From Paralichthys olivaceus (Eukaryota; Chordata; Actinopteri; Pleuronectiformes; Paralichthyidae): 64,000 nt of DNA. The DNA lies in assembly GCF_024713975.1 (NCBI RefSeq), contig NC_091096.1, forward strand, positions 4,615,501 through 4,679,500, read 5' to 3'. The stretch's first letter is position 1, and each line of letters opens with the position of its first letter. This document shows, one piece after another, positions 11,775 to 27,285 of the stretch. The notes below the pieces were generated by a model that saw nothing but the letters and a program-made list of their open reading frames with translations, was not told the DNA's origin and did not search any database. The translations under genes were made by a program, and so were the position numbers.

Positions 11775-14700
11775 ACAGGTCACAGTGTCACTGTTAGTGA
11801 AGTCGGATACCCATCAACTGGGCCCCGAAACTGGAGGACTACTGGGGACAGTGTGTCCCAGAGGGCTTGCTAAAGGCGGCAGTAAACCTGCTGCGGTGTA
11901 CTGCCCTTAAGGTTGGGTTATCAAGAACCAGTGCCAGTTTGGCAAAACCAAAATACTAAGTGTGGTAGCTTCTGGTTGTTCTCTTAGTTCCTAACTATCC
12001 AGTTGATTTTTTTTTTTCTTCCCTTTACATTCAACAATTATGCTTTTCAGCAATAATGTAGCAGGTGCCATTGTGATTATTTTTTCCCTCTGAATTGTGG
12101 TGGAGAAGTTTAAAAACTGCAAAATGTGGGTCAACTTTGCTACAACAGCAATGGAAATAAAACGAGGTTTCCGATAGGGTTGGGTTGATGGGCAATGGCT
12201 GTGGCCCCCTCCCCCGTTCGACTCTGACAGACAGTTGCAGCCTGCCATGCACAGATTCAGTGTCGACCTGGAAATATATATTTATTACTTGTCTGCGGGG
12301 ATTTTGCCATAGATACACTACATGTAGGCTAGGCTACTTTAAGGAGTATTCGCCTGACGCCCGGGCCACACTGGCTGGACTTGCTTTTCACTTTGGGCGA
12401 ACATGTTAACAGATTAGAGCGGCCACACTGACTCCAGTTCAGCCGCAGAAGCCGTGCTGCTCATCCAGAGAATAGAGGACTCGCCAATTTTCTCTGCATA
12501 ACACATGCTATTCATAGAAGACTAGAAAGTGAAAATCATCTTTCACCACAGTTTTAAGTATCTGTTGAATGTGTCACAAACACAAATGTTTGCAACACAT
12601 CCTGTACACGTTTTAAAAATAAAAGCACTCCAGCGTGTCTGTTGACTGAATCCATTCATTTGTTTTAACAAGGCTTTGATTGTTGATGAACCAGAAGATG
12701 CAGAGCTTGATGACATAGTGTCCTGGCATTTAGTTGAGTACACAATCAGACTTTTATTCAAGGAAACAGTAGTTACACCAGCAGCTCTGCTGCAGAACCG
12801 CAGCAGACACGCTGCCAGTGTCAACATCAGACAACCGCGACACGCAGCAGAACCGTGGCAGAGCTGCTCCACGGTGCATCTGCAGCCAGTAAGAAGCTGC
12901 AGAAGGAAGCCAATGAATTCTCCCGTTCTCTGCTATCCCAGTGTTAAACACATAGCCTCCTAATCGTTATATTGTTACTTACATCTTTTCACAATGACCC
13001 CCCTTCTTTGGGCATTGTCCATCACGATGTTTCACTGCATGCATCGTCATGTGCCAATTAAGTTAACATCCCCCAACCCTAGTTTCCAATGTTTGGTTTT
13101 TGGTAAATAAAGGTAAGAAAGGGTTCTTGTCAAATCAAGTTTCATCACACTACTGTAAGAATGTGTCCAGTGAAATCAGGAGCAAACAGGGTGATCTCAG
13201 AGACCTCTCCCTCTTAATTGCGTTTTGCAAACATCATTTTCTCCAGTGTTTCTGATCTTCATTAAACTCCTCACTGTATTGTAGCATGCTTAGGTAAAAA
13301 ACATGAAACTGGTTAAGACAAGAGGCTGAAACTTTAATATGTTAGGGGGGAAAAAGGTTATATTCACTTACAATATGACAATAATATAATTGTATGCAAT
13401 GACCTGTATCCGTCACAAGCATACTACACATTCAAGTTAGCAATTCCACAAGTTTGAATCCGAATCTTGGCTCCGAAGTCTCTGTCAGTTGTCCAGAACT
13501 GACCTGAAACAAGAAACATAGCTCTGGTGTTAAGTGTGTCTGCTTCAGATGGATGTTGATGACGTCCAGATACCTGAGGTCTGCTTGAAAAATGTTGAAA
13601 CATGCTGTCTCTGAGTTGTTGGATGAGGTGGGAAGACGAGGGTCAGTGAGGACACAGTGCAAGTGCTACACAGGAGTTGTCGTCTTAGGCTGGCCTGAGT
13701 GTTGATAACAATACATTTGGTGTTTAAGACTGAAGAGTTTGATCCTTACTGATTGAGGAAAGACAAGTACTGCTCTGTGTCGCAGTGTATGAGGAGCATT
13801 ACAAAGCATCAAGCTGCACACAGTGAAATTAGTCGAGCATCTTACCAGGGAGCAGAATACTAATGAGTGGGAATGTGAGCTGGTTCCTTGTTTGCAATGA
13901 GTTGCACAAAACAAAATGTACAAACTTTGGGGAAATGCTGACGAGCTTTGCTTAACTGATACTCAAACCCTGTATTAGTTTATTAACTACGCCGTCGTGG
14001 ATATGATGGTCTTCGTGTATACACTGATATTTGAGTCGTAAGACAATGACATGTCTTCGAAACCTGTCTGAGCACCTGGCCATGTGTTCATGTAATGTTC
14101 TTGTAACATTGTAATGTGATGTTTGTATCTCAATAAGGAAATTATCTTTTTAATCTCACTGAAATGCATTATTACATTGAGCACCCGTGCTTGAGCTTAA
14201 AGCCATCATTGAAAACAATAATTGCATTTTTTATGGGACAGAAAGAACATTGCAATAGGATCCAACAACCATCAATGAAATTAAAAAGTGACATTTTAAA
14301 CTTTTGATTTGACTTGAAAAAGTATAAAACTTATCAATAAACAAGCCACAATCCACTTGTCATTAATTTCAGTGGCAAGAACAATTAGGCTTTATTTTTG
14401 AAACAGCCACAGATTTCAGGTCCTTTCCCTTAACTTTGATTTACTCCTTGTGTTTTTGTATTGTTATTGTTGTTCACCCGTGTTTTTAGGCGAATATTGC
14501 AGTTTTGATAATGCTCCTTTAAAATAACAGATTAGCACGGCACCACCTCACTGCTAACCACCACCTTAAGATAGCAAGGCGTAAAACAAGGCCTCATTTT
14601 AAAACCAAGAAACCTTCGGGGGCTCAGACACAAGCAATGGCATTTTCTATTTTAACAGCATGGGCACTAGACTGCATTGGTCTGGAACTGATTAAGAAAT

Positions 14701-16940
14701 GTGTCATGATTGGCACCGCTTTGCACGGGGTGTAAAAAAAAAAAAAAAAAAAAAAAATCTGCTCTTATATGAAAAAGTGATCGTAGCATCACACTGGAGT
14801 TAAAATGTCAGTTCTTGAAGTTAAACAATATTCCTGTGAGGGAAATAAAAAAAAGACAAAATGCTAGAAAAGAAGAAAAAAAGATTCTTAAAGCCATATT
14901 TACAAAGTCATATCTTACTATTTTAACTTGTCAAATTAGATTTAAGAGAGTTAAAGCTAACTTCTCACCTTACTGTAGTGTTTTACTTCGATTATTCACA
15001 CGTATGTAAGGGTTGGCTACAACGTGATGTACATTTTGGCATCAGTTGTACGAGACGTCCTTGTGCCGTCACGACCCTACGAGAGCATCAGCTGCATGTT
15101 CTCCTGAAAACAGACGAGACGGAGGTGTGCTAAGAAAAACATCCACGTGTGTCTGTAAGAGTAATTGAGGTTCTCAATGTTTTCTCAACCTATCACAGTT
15201 TTTATTTGATTTCACTGAATTGTTCAAGATGTTATAATGTTTCTATATATTTTTTGCGTCCCATCATTAATGGGCGTCCGTACTCTCCAGGTCAGCTCGT
15301 GTCATTGTCACCGTGTTTATTTCTCTGGTTTCAAAGTGCGATCGTTTCATGAGACAAAGTTTCAAACTTTTACCCTTAGACTTTTCTTCCCTTGTGTTTT
15401 TCTGCCACATTATGCAGCGTGATGCTCAAAATGTGGAATTCAAGATCAATGCAGAGCTCTGACAAAGTTCAGCTCACAACAGGGGTTCCTGTGTTTACTC
15501 TGAGAATTAAAAAAAAAAAAAACCTCAGTCTATGTTTTAACCTAACTGCAAGAAAACTCCGAACAGTAGCAATATCCAAAAAACTGGGTTTAAAAACATT
15601 GGAATGGTTATGTGCATGTATTTCATGAACATGTTAAACTATCCTTAACTGTGCAATATTGCCTTTATTTAAAACTATGTAAGCGTCAGTAGTGATGTAG
15701 TTTTCAGATGTGCATGGGCATTTATTTCTGTTGCATTCATTTTACTAAGGTGATGGTGACTTTCAAGTTGAGCTGATTAGAGGAGCCGGGAGAATGCTTT
15801 TGTTCTATAGCACCTCTGCCATATGTCACATATAGGTCAATGCAAACACTGGTATACAACTTACTGAATACACTGCATGTTTTCTGATATGGGAAGGTTG
15901 AAGAGAATGACTGCCAGCCACGAGATTATAAAGGTATTTGATTAATATAAGTATCTACAAAAACGCAATTAGTTTGCTCCTTACCTTTAAATCCCAAACT
16001 GGAGCATTTAAAATGATTTCCAGATCACCTCAGCAATACGCCACAGACTAAGACAATCAATTTAAGGCTGACATCACAAGTGTCAGATGTCAGGTCTTGT
16101 AGTGAGAACTGCAAGTAAATGGTCAGTATATTAAAAAAATCATAGTGTAGGTTGCTAGTAAAGTGGTTTTAGTAAATAGATTTTTGTCTCATAGTCATGT
16201 TTATATTTTTTCTAGATTTTCCGTCTTCTTTATCTTTGTTTTTCATTTTGACAGCTATTAGTATTATAATAGTAAAACAAAATTTCTCAGGAAACCAGCT
16301 GTACTCACTTCTCTTATGAGTTGATTGCCTATTTTTTTTATTACACCGGGTTTTTCTTATTTATTTAAACAGTTGTGGTAACATTTTATATGCAGTTCTA
16401 TACATTATTTTCTAGTTTGGTGTATTTAATATCAACTGCTGGTTTAAAACAAAATGTGTTTGTGTTTGTGTTTTTAAAGAGACCACTTGGTTTAACCTTG
16501 GATTCTGTGTTGTTTTTTGTTTTCCATCAATGACCGGGTATTGAATGAGCTGTTGTGTCCGATTTGTTTGAATTGTGATTGTTATTAGCACAGATGGACG
16601 TGTGTGTGAGAGCTTTGTGTGTGTACAGTATGTGCGTTTGCATGATGGGACTTAGCGACCCCATGTTATCCATGTCCTTTGTTCTTTAAAAAAATATATA
16701 ATTTTGGGTACAAGGTCATTTTCAACATTCCCCATCTCCATTCCAATCATAGCTGATGTACATACATGAGTTTGTGCAGTGATTTTATCATTATGATTAT
16801 TATTATTTGCCAAAATGTTTTCATTGTTAAAGGAAATCATTTTCAGTGTTGGCCCTTATGACAGCGAGTCAGGACATATGTCTCATCCTCTTGTACACCC
16901 TCCCCTGGGGTAAAGTAAAATAAACTTGGTTGACCACATT
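11775..16940 (+). other. lrrc8a: Probable long 3' UTR of lrrc8a and following spacer
   Basis: About 5 kb of AT-rich sequence follows the lrrc8a stop with no supported gene. Candidate AATAAA signals lie at 13106-13111 and 16919-16924. A Pumilio-type TGTACATA lies at 16757-16764, shortly before the second signal. An A run occurs at about 14737-14757. The open frames here are short and overlap on both strands. A GC-richer island at 12330-12960 looks like a decayed repeat and is listed separately. That the UTR reaches the distal signal is inference. Confidence 0.45.
12330..12960. mobile_element. Possible decayed DNA-transposon remnant
   Basis: This island differs in composition from the surrounding AT-rich sequence. 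It contains GGCCACACTGGCTGG near 12364, GGCCACACTGACTCC near 12420 and inverted-looking GCTGCCAGTGT near 12810, together with CAG/CTG-rich blocks. A plus-strand frame reads ALIVDEPEDAELDDIV near 12670-12718, acidic in the way of some transposase C termini. No terminal inverted repeats or target duplications could be fixed, so the class is unknown. Confidence 0.25.
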
Positions 16941-17609
16941 TGTATTTGTCTGTTCTGCTTCTGCTCTGGTGATTTGGAAAAGTCAGTTTACTCTGGTATT
17001 ATCATTTCCTCCAATGCCATGTAGGACACTGGTTAATGATATGGTCTTAATATTTATTCAGAGGTTTCTTAGAAGTAGCAGTAGCTCTTACTATTTGATG
17101 AACATGTCATAAACACAGAGTTCTGTTATTTGTGTGACATGATAAGGGCCTTGCACTTACATCCCTCTTTTCTACTCAAAGGTTTTTAAGTGGGCATCTG
17201 TGTCAAATCCACTTTTAAGGACCATCATTATGCCAGATGTGTGCTTATAATAATCAAATGAACCCAAAGAAAATCTGATGATATCCAATCTACAACGCTT
17301 CGAGGAGCATGAGAGGGAAATGGTGGGTTTAAGGGCCCAGATGTTTATTTGAGGTGTACGTGTTCACGTCTTAACAACATCATAAAGTTACTCTTTATGT
17401 ACACTGCTTATCCACTTTGAGTTTTTATTTAGTGCGATAATTAAATTCAAACAAAAAATAATTAAAAAGTTTAATATAAGTAATATAATATAACATATAA
17501 AAAGTCAGATACACTACTAAAAACTATAAATCTCTATGCACTCAAGGATGCAGTGTTACATTTAAGCATCTATCTATCTATTCATCTATCTATCTATCTA
17601 TCTATCTAT

Positions 17610-17653
<44 letters not shown>

Positions 17654-17790
17654 ATCTGACAGTTTTATAATAACAGTACAGTTTCTTCACCCACCCCCAA
17701 TGATGTGGCATGTGGAACCATTCTACGCCGGGTCCCTGCGCGTAGTCGGACACGTTTCTCCGACACACCTTCGTTGGCCCTGCGTCTGAA
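16941..17790. other. Intergenic spacer between lrrc8a and ppil3
   Basis: AT-rich sequence with a compound microsatellite: CTAT units from about 17569 to 17610, then TC units to about 17655. The last 90 bases before the ppil3 ATG are CpG-richer (CGCCGGGTCCCTGCGCG) and probably hold its promoter and 5' UTR. No other gene seen. Confidence 0.6.
17569..17655. repeat. (CTAT)n-(TC)n microsatellite
   Basis: Tetranucleotide CTAT repeats, with two CATT-type interruptions, run directly into a TC dinucleotide tract. It sits about 140 bases before the ppil3 start codon. Confidence 0.92.
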
Positions 17791-18114
17791 ATGGTAAATT
17801 AAATGTTGCAGCATTTTCCAGCTGAATTCATCTCCATTTAAATATCGGAATAAATAGCAAACAAATTATAAACTCTTTTTTTTTTTTTTTTTACTTCATC
17901 GCAGTTGATGCAGCTAAGATACATTTCGCTAAACACGCTTATTTAACATGGAAGTAGCTTAGTTTTGCTATATGGGCTAACAGGCTACACAGCTAGCATC
18001 ACTACGAGCTTTGTGTTCTCTTGTGTCTCACAGGCTGTCACTCTCCACACGGACCTGGGAGAAGTTAAGATCGAGTTGTTCTGTGAGCGAACACCGAGAG
18101 CATGTGAGGTGAGT

Positions 18115-18157
<43 letters not shown>

Positions 18158-19404
18158 ACACATGAACCTCCACTGTTTCCCTCGGAGGCAGGTTTGAATG
18201 AAGTTTCTCGCTGTGGTTGAGGGGAGCTGTTATGATAGTTTACCATTTGGGTGTGTTTTCTATTCACCCATGTGCAGAACAATATGTGCAGATGTGGTTA
18301 TAATAAAGTTTATGATTACACTGTAAAATATCAAGCCTAGGGTAAATTTCTGCGTCGTGTGGGTTTTCTAAAGACGTCACCTGGTTCATGGAAAATGTAT
18401 TCTTCTTTTAAATTTCCCTCGACATCAATAAAGTATCCATCCGTCTATCTAACGTCTCTATCGGCCACTTAATGGGTACAAGAATTGATATAAGCATCAG
18501 CCTTTAAAATTCTATATTCATCTGGTTCTTGTATTCTCGACTTGATGAAGTCTTCATATTTCATGTCCCTTTTTGTTTTACAGAATTTTCTGGCTCTGTG
18601 CGCCAGCGGCTTCTACAACGGTTGCGTCTTCCACAGAAATATCAAAGGCTTCATGGTTCAGACGGGAGATCCCACAGGTTTGTCACAGCTCTCGTGTGTG
18701 ATCAGTACCTGAAATTTCAGCATTCACCTTTCTCACTTGGTTATCCTGTCTTCCAACTCAATGTTGTAGGAACGGGTAAAGGAGGAACAAGTATATGGGG
18801 TCGCAAATTTGAAGATGAGTACAGTGAGCACTTAAAAGTGAGTTGGCTAGTTTTTATAAATATTTGATTTTCATTCAAGGGGTCAAAGTTCAGTGTTGTA
18901 ACTCTTGCGTTCTTCAAATTTGTTTCATTTCAGCATAATGTGAGAGGGGTCGTCTCGATGGCGAATAATGGCCCCAACACGAATGGATCCCAGTTTTTCT
19001 TCACATACGCCAAACAGCCACATCTGGACATGAAGTACACTGTGTTTGGAAAGTATGTAACCTGTTTACCAACCAATCAATGAATGATTCTGTGAGATGA
19101 AATTAGTGCTGCTAATGTAAATGAGAGCAGTCAATCAATCTTGTCAGTTATTGATCAAATTTAATTTATATAATGCATCATAAACTGAAGGGGCATCCTC
19201 AGGCCTTTTTGTACACGTCTCTGCATGACCTCTGTTCAGTTTAGGTCAGCTGACCTCTCACTCTCTTCAACACACAGGATTATTGATGGCCTGGAGACGC
19301 TGGATGAACTGGAGAAACTGCCCGTCAATGAAAAGACGTTTCGACCGCTGACTGAAAGTCGGATAAAGGATGTGACCATTCACGCAAACCCTTTTGCTGT
19401 ATAA
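17791..19404 (+). CDS. ppil3: PPIL3, cyclophilin-type peptidyl-prolyl isomerase
   Basis: PPIL3 is a small nuclear cyclophilin found in spliceosomal complexes and is expected to catalyse proline cis-trans isomerisation. Exons are 17791-17793, 18034-18108, 18584-18677, 18770-18837, 18934-19052 and 19278-19404. All are GT-AG with consistent phase and give exactly 161 aa, the human length. The first coding exon holds only the ATG, in a good context (GAAATGG). Signature sequences are [39 protein letters not shown] with the catalytic Arg, [18 protein letters not shown], and [11 protein letters not shown], in which His replaces the cyclosporin-binding Trp of PPIA, as in human PPIL3. The protein ends [12 protein letters not shown] repeat lies just after the exon 2 donor. 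AATAAA-type signals occur near 19612 and 19850. Confidence 0.96.
18116..18162. repeat. (CA)n microsatellite in ppil3 intron 2
   Basis: A run of CA units with one TA interruption starts about 8 bases after the donor of coding exon 2. Confidence 0.92.
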
Positions 19405-20291
19405 CCCACCTGCACATCAAATTGTGTTAGTGTGTGGTACCTGGCCAAAGTTAAAATTAATCATTTGTGTTTATGCTACAGATTGAATCGACATCAATAA
19501 GTGAAAGACTGAGGCTGTGAGATGTTTCAAAGTGAGGTTTATAGATCAAGGTTTACTTGTCACAGATCTAGAATTTAAATGGGTTTTTAGGTGGAAAACA
19601 TCTTATTGTCTAAATAAATAAACATTTTCACTGTTTGATTTCGACCGGTTTTAGCCTCATCTATTATTGAAAGTTATAAGAAATGCCTATTTTTCTTCAA
19701 AACAATTTCAGCATCTCACAGCATTTGTAATGGAAATTATACTTAACCTGTTCATTTCCTTCTTTGTCTTCTCGAACATTTACACCATAAAAATAATTTT
19801 TGTTTCTTTAAACTGACTGTAAATGTACAACCTTGTTTTTTAACTAAATAAATCTTTTGTACTTGTTTACTCGTGGTCCAATTCATAATTCAGTAGCATT
19901 TTTTATTAGCATAAAAAAGAAAGACAACTAAAATGGTTTTAACTTTTCCATTAAGTTTAAAAACTGTATATGCACATAATTTAAAAACGAATCCCTTTTA
20001 TTTATCAATTTAATTAAAATATTTCCCAGTTTAATTTTTACTTTTCTGTCACTCATTTTATTTATGTCGTATAGATATAAATGGAGTTATATAGTGAGCC
20101 TTGTGTATTAGACGGGTTTTGATGATCTGATAATGATAATAATGATAATAAAGGTGTGGTGTAGTTTGTTTACAGTCTGAGGAATCATTCATGATGTAGT
20201 AACTATGAACTACGCTCGTCCTGTGACGTCATCATCAGTGGACGAAGCATGCCTGTCAGGTTCACATAGACAACACACAGTCCTCAGAGAA
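19405..20291. other. ppil3 3' UTR and spacer to the SDR gene
   Basis: AT-rich sequence with AATAAA-type signals near 19612-19620 and 19848-19855. The right end holds the CRE and promoter of the next gene. No other gene is seen. Confidence 0.6.
20224..20231 (+). promoter_or_regulatory. Perfect CRE (TGACGTCA) in the SDR gene promoter
   Basis: The palindrome TGACGTCA, the consensus CREB/ATF site, lies 60 bases before the ATG at 20292. CREs at this distance from a start are commonly functional. Here it is a motif match only. Confidence 0.5.
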
Positions 20292-23374
<3,083 letters not shown>

Positions 23375-25010
23375 GGCTGTGTATGTTAACATAGAGCAGT
23401 CTGCTAATATAGTACTTTCAAACTCTCCAAGTCTCTGCGTCTTTGTATCCAACAACACTGTGGTTGACAGAATTTGCTGCAGTGCCACAAAAATTAAACT
23501 GAGGAGAAATGTTGCGGAGAGGGAAACAAACAACAAGGCATTACTTCAAGGACACCATTTTTCTTTGTGTTTACAATGGCAGGAGCTGTCAGGACGTTGA
23601 CAGTTTCAGGTGTGAAACGAACAGACGGAGACTAAAATGTACTTTTCCGAGTAGGCAGTTTAAATGCATTTTGTTATCTCGCTTTGCTTCTGCTATGAAA
23701 TGTTCAATGATGAGGAAAAATAACTGAAAGCTGCTTATCAACAAAAGGTTTTAGACATTTATTAAATTACCTTTTTCATTAGACTTCATTCACACAGCAT
23801 AAAATGTCTGTACAGACCTGTGAGCTCATGTAATGTGGTGGTTTATTGTTGTGTATTGTGACAAATCCTCTGAGTGTGATACAGATCGGTGGGACTGCTG
23901 CGCAAATTAACCAACAGTTAATTAAGTTAAGTTAATGTCCCAAAATACAGCTGATTGTCCAGGACTGTAACATAATCAAACGTAAAACCTCAAACAGACT
24001 GAAGAATCTTTTAAGCTCCACATGAGTGAGAATGTGCTTAAAACACGGCCTTGATATCTGGTTTTGAACTGGAACACGAATCAGAATTTAAATAATATTT
24101 AAATAGACTCCACTGTAGCAAATACAAGCTGCATAGTTAAACATCTACATTTTAACAATGAGAAAGAAACTTTATTCATAGTGTCAGACTCGTAAAAAAA
24201 AAAAAAAAAGAGTACTGAAAATGTAAGAATACCATGAAAATATAATTTAATGAATTTGTAATTCGTTTTGTGTGTTTTACAATCTTCCCTTTTATTCGTA
24301 AAGCACAGACTTTGCTTTGCTGAGAGCTGACGGGGGTTTATTGTTGGCGTGTCAACCGTTGCAGCACCAGGTTTCACCTCTGCGTCGTCCCACTTGCTGT
24401 GAGATGCGAGGTGCGGTACGAGGTAGCATCTGGACACACCGGTTCTCGGTTCACACTGTGGAAACCTTTGGCGGAAACTTAAACACGGAAAGCACCACAC
24501 AGCAGTTTGAAACGTCTGTTTACACGTGGGGTGTCTCAGCACTGGACAGTTAGCGAAGGCTCATAAAGACTTACCTGGTGGCAGCATGTGCCTGTTTACC
24601 TGAATGAGTGGATGGATGGTGTATATGCCGAAAGGCTGCGGAACAATAACTATTGCACTTTATATTACAATATACAGTACATATACATGTATAAATAATA
24701 TCTTAATATTAAAATAGGAATTATTGCAATTGCAGATGTAACGTTTCCTTATTTCTGTACAGATATTACTTCCAAAAGGGGCATTCAGATCTTTCCAGTC
24801 TCTGAAAAAGAAGCTTATTATTGTTTTCCATAGGCTGATCAGTGCCTCAAGTCTTAACTCTGCATTTCTAATGGGCTGCCTCTCTCCGGTGCCGACTCCT
24901 GTTTCTGCAGTCCAAGCATTTGTTGTAGAGAGAAGACGGAGGTCTGAGGGACTCGTGTCCCCCATGCAGTCACTCCTTTAAGGAGTATTCCTGACCCCCT
25001 CCACAGGGCC
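23375..25010. other. Convergent 3' UTRs of the SDR gene and col27a1
   Basis: The SDR gene (plus) and col27a1 (minus) end towards each other across 1.6 kb. A TTTATT at 24171-24176 (AATAAA on the minus strand) could end the col27a1 transcript about 840 bases after its stop; another lies near 23756. An A run lies at about 24194-24208. The open frame at 24317-24553 has no recognisable homology. No further gene is supported. Confidence 0.5.
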
Positions 25011-27285
25011 CTATAAGAAGCACACGGGTCCAACCTCGAGGTGATAGCGTGCCCCGGGTTCTGCTGTCGGTAGATTGTGCACATCCACTATGGGGAGCAG
25101 GTTCGGGTCCTGGGTCTGGAAGATGAAGTGGGTCTGATGCCAGCGTCCATCTTTGATCTGAAAGTGAAAGATGCATCATGTCATGTGCTGTGTTAATGTG
25201 AAAGATGGCATTCAAAGGGTCAGTTCTCCAGGGCTGTGTCACTAATCACTATATAGTGAGTTTGCCTTGATGTAGGGGTGCCCTTCTTCAGCTGAGTACC
25301 TTATCAAGTGTTTCATCCTTTTCATCACAAGACTAAAGCACTAGATCAGCCTATTGCTGTGACGATTTTGTGAGCATGCTAACAGTGCGTACCCAGCAGT
25401 CATCGATGGGTATGTGCGGCTCCAGGAGGTCCCCTGCTCTTATCCTCTCTCCGCTCCAGGCCTTGAAGCTCACGGCCCTGGTTGAAGGCTGCAGCGAGGG
25501 TCCTGCTGCCCACACCGCAGTGTTGAGACAGTGAATGATGATGTGCTGCACGGCCTCTGTGCTCAAGAGGTGGATGAAGTTCATCTGGATACGACCCACT
25601 CCTATCTCCAACTGTGAGGCAAGTGGATTTTTGACAAGTTACTGATCATGAGTTTCATTATTTAAAGTCAGAATCTGCATATCGTGTGTGTGGATGTGAT
25701 TCAGAGCGCAGGTCTTTCAGGGTTGTTATGGAAGCTATTCCAAAATACACTATATGGACAAAAGTATTGGGACACCTACAGGAGCTTTTAAGACATCCCC
25801 GGGTCAGACACTGAAGTGGGCCTGACTCTCTGTCTCCGTTCTAGTTCATCCCACAGGTGTTGGATGGGGTTGAGGTCAGGGCTCCTGGTCAAGTTCTTCC
25901 AAACCAGACTCACCCAACCGTGACTTTATGGACCCTGCTTTGTGCACTGGGGCGGAGTCATGCTGGAACAGAACACCTTCCCCCAAACTGTTTCCACAAA
26001 CTCGAAGCATAGAATTGTCCAAAATGTGTTGTTAAGCGGAAGCGTGAAGATTTCCCTTCCTTGGAACTAAGGGGCCGAGTCCAACCAATGGCAATGTGAC
26101 TAAAACAACGTGTCCTTATTCTTTTGTTCATATCGGGATTTCATTAAGTGTTTCATCGTGAGCTCCAGAGGATTTGAAAATCATATGTAAAGTAGAGAAT
26201 GGGCCTGTTTTTTATTGAGCTTGCTCACAAGCTTTCCTGGTTTAAATATTACTAACTGGTAATTGTTGTGAAGTGTTGGTCAACTTGAGCACGTGCACAT
26301 TCCCATGTGGGAATTGAGGTATTGATATTAATTAGAATGAGTTGCATCTGGATCCCAAATTCTGTCTTTGAGGATCACTGTCTTATTTTATTTGCTGTTA
26401 ATACAGGAATTGGATCAGAGTATGATGGGTTGTTTTTTTGTTTTTTTTGCTGTAGAGCTGAAATAAAACTCCAAAATGAAAGGATGAAAGGATGGACGAC
26501 AGATTCTTCAGGTTAACTTGCCAACTGTGTGTCTTTTTGATGGTGATTTAGCCAAGTCTGAAGATTAAATGTGACTCCCTAAGATTCAATGAATGATTTA
26601 TCCGTCCAAATAGTGCTTGTGTTTATTGTACAGAGCCAGAAAATGAGCAGCTGTGTTCCTTTATTTATCACATCAGTGGCATTACATAGACAGTCACACA
26701 GCCAAACTCAAACTCTGGGCTTCTCTACTTCTTGAGATGTCCTAAGACAACATGAGGAAAACGTTATCCTCAAGGACATGAGCGCTCGTAGATTTAATAT
26801 TCATCCTCTGTCTGCACAGAATTCTCCTGAAGCGATCCCTTCTCTGTCTAAATGATACGTGTTAAAATTTTATAGGGCGTTTTGTCTGAGAGAGGCAAAC
26901 CTTGGATACTGTGATCGGTTTCAGGCAGGTTTGTCCTCCAGCGGTGAAGTTGCACGTCACCTCAACAGTGTCAGCAGTGCAGCCGAGGTTTGGGTCGATC
27001 CAGTACGTGCCTATCAAAGACGAGCAGCCGGGTGTGGAGGGGGAAATGGCTCTTATCAATCAAAACACATTGAATATACGTATGGGAACGACAGAGCGGT
27101 TTAAACGTCTCCTCACCGTCGTACATCCTGTGTTCACAGTTGTAGAGGTCTCTGCAGATTCTGGCAGGATTGTCATGGGTTCCCAGCGGGTTCTTTAAAC
27201 TCTGGATCAGAGTGCTCAGATGCTGCAGGGTCTTGAAAACCTCTGTGCCCTGGTCTAACATGGGCTGGTCCAAGTTCTGAAAGGT
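25011..27285 (-). CDS. col27a1: col27a1 exons for the fibrillar collagen C-propeptide (COLFI domain)
   Basis: Four exons: 27285-27117, 27010-26901, 25611-25393 and 25157-25011 (TAG at 25013-25011). The COLFI domain directs trimerisation of procollagen chains in the endoplasmic reticulum and is removed by a proteinase after secretion. Seen in order: [20 protein letters not shown], the cysteines of [74 protein letters not shown], and the last residues EVGPVCFL. The phases (0, 1, 0, 0) join without conflict. An Asn in CNFTAGG gives the conserved N-glycosylation sequon of this family. Confidence 0.94.
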
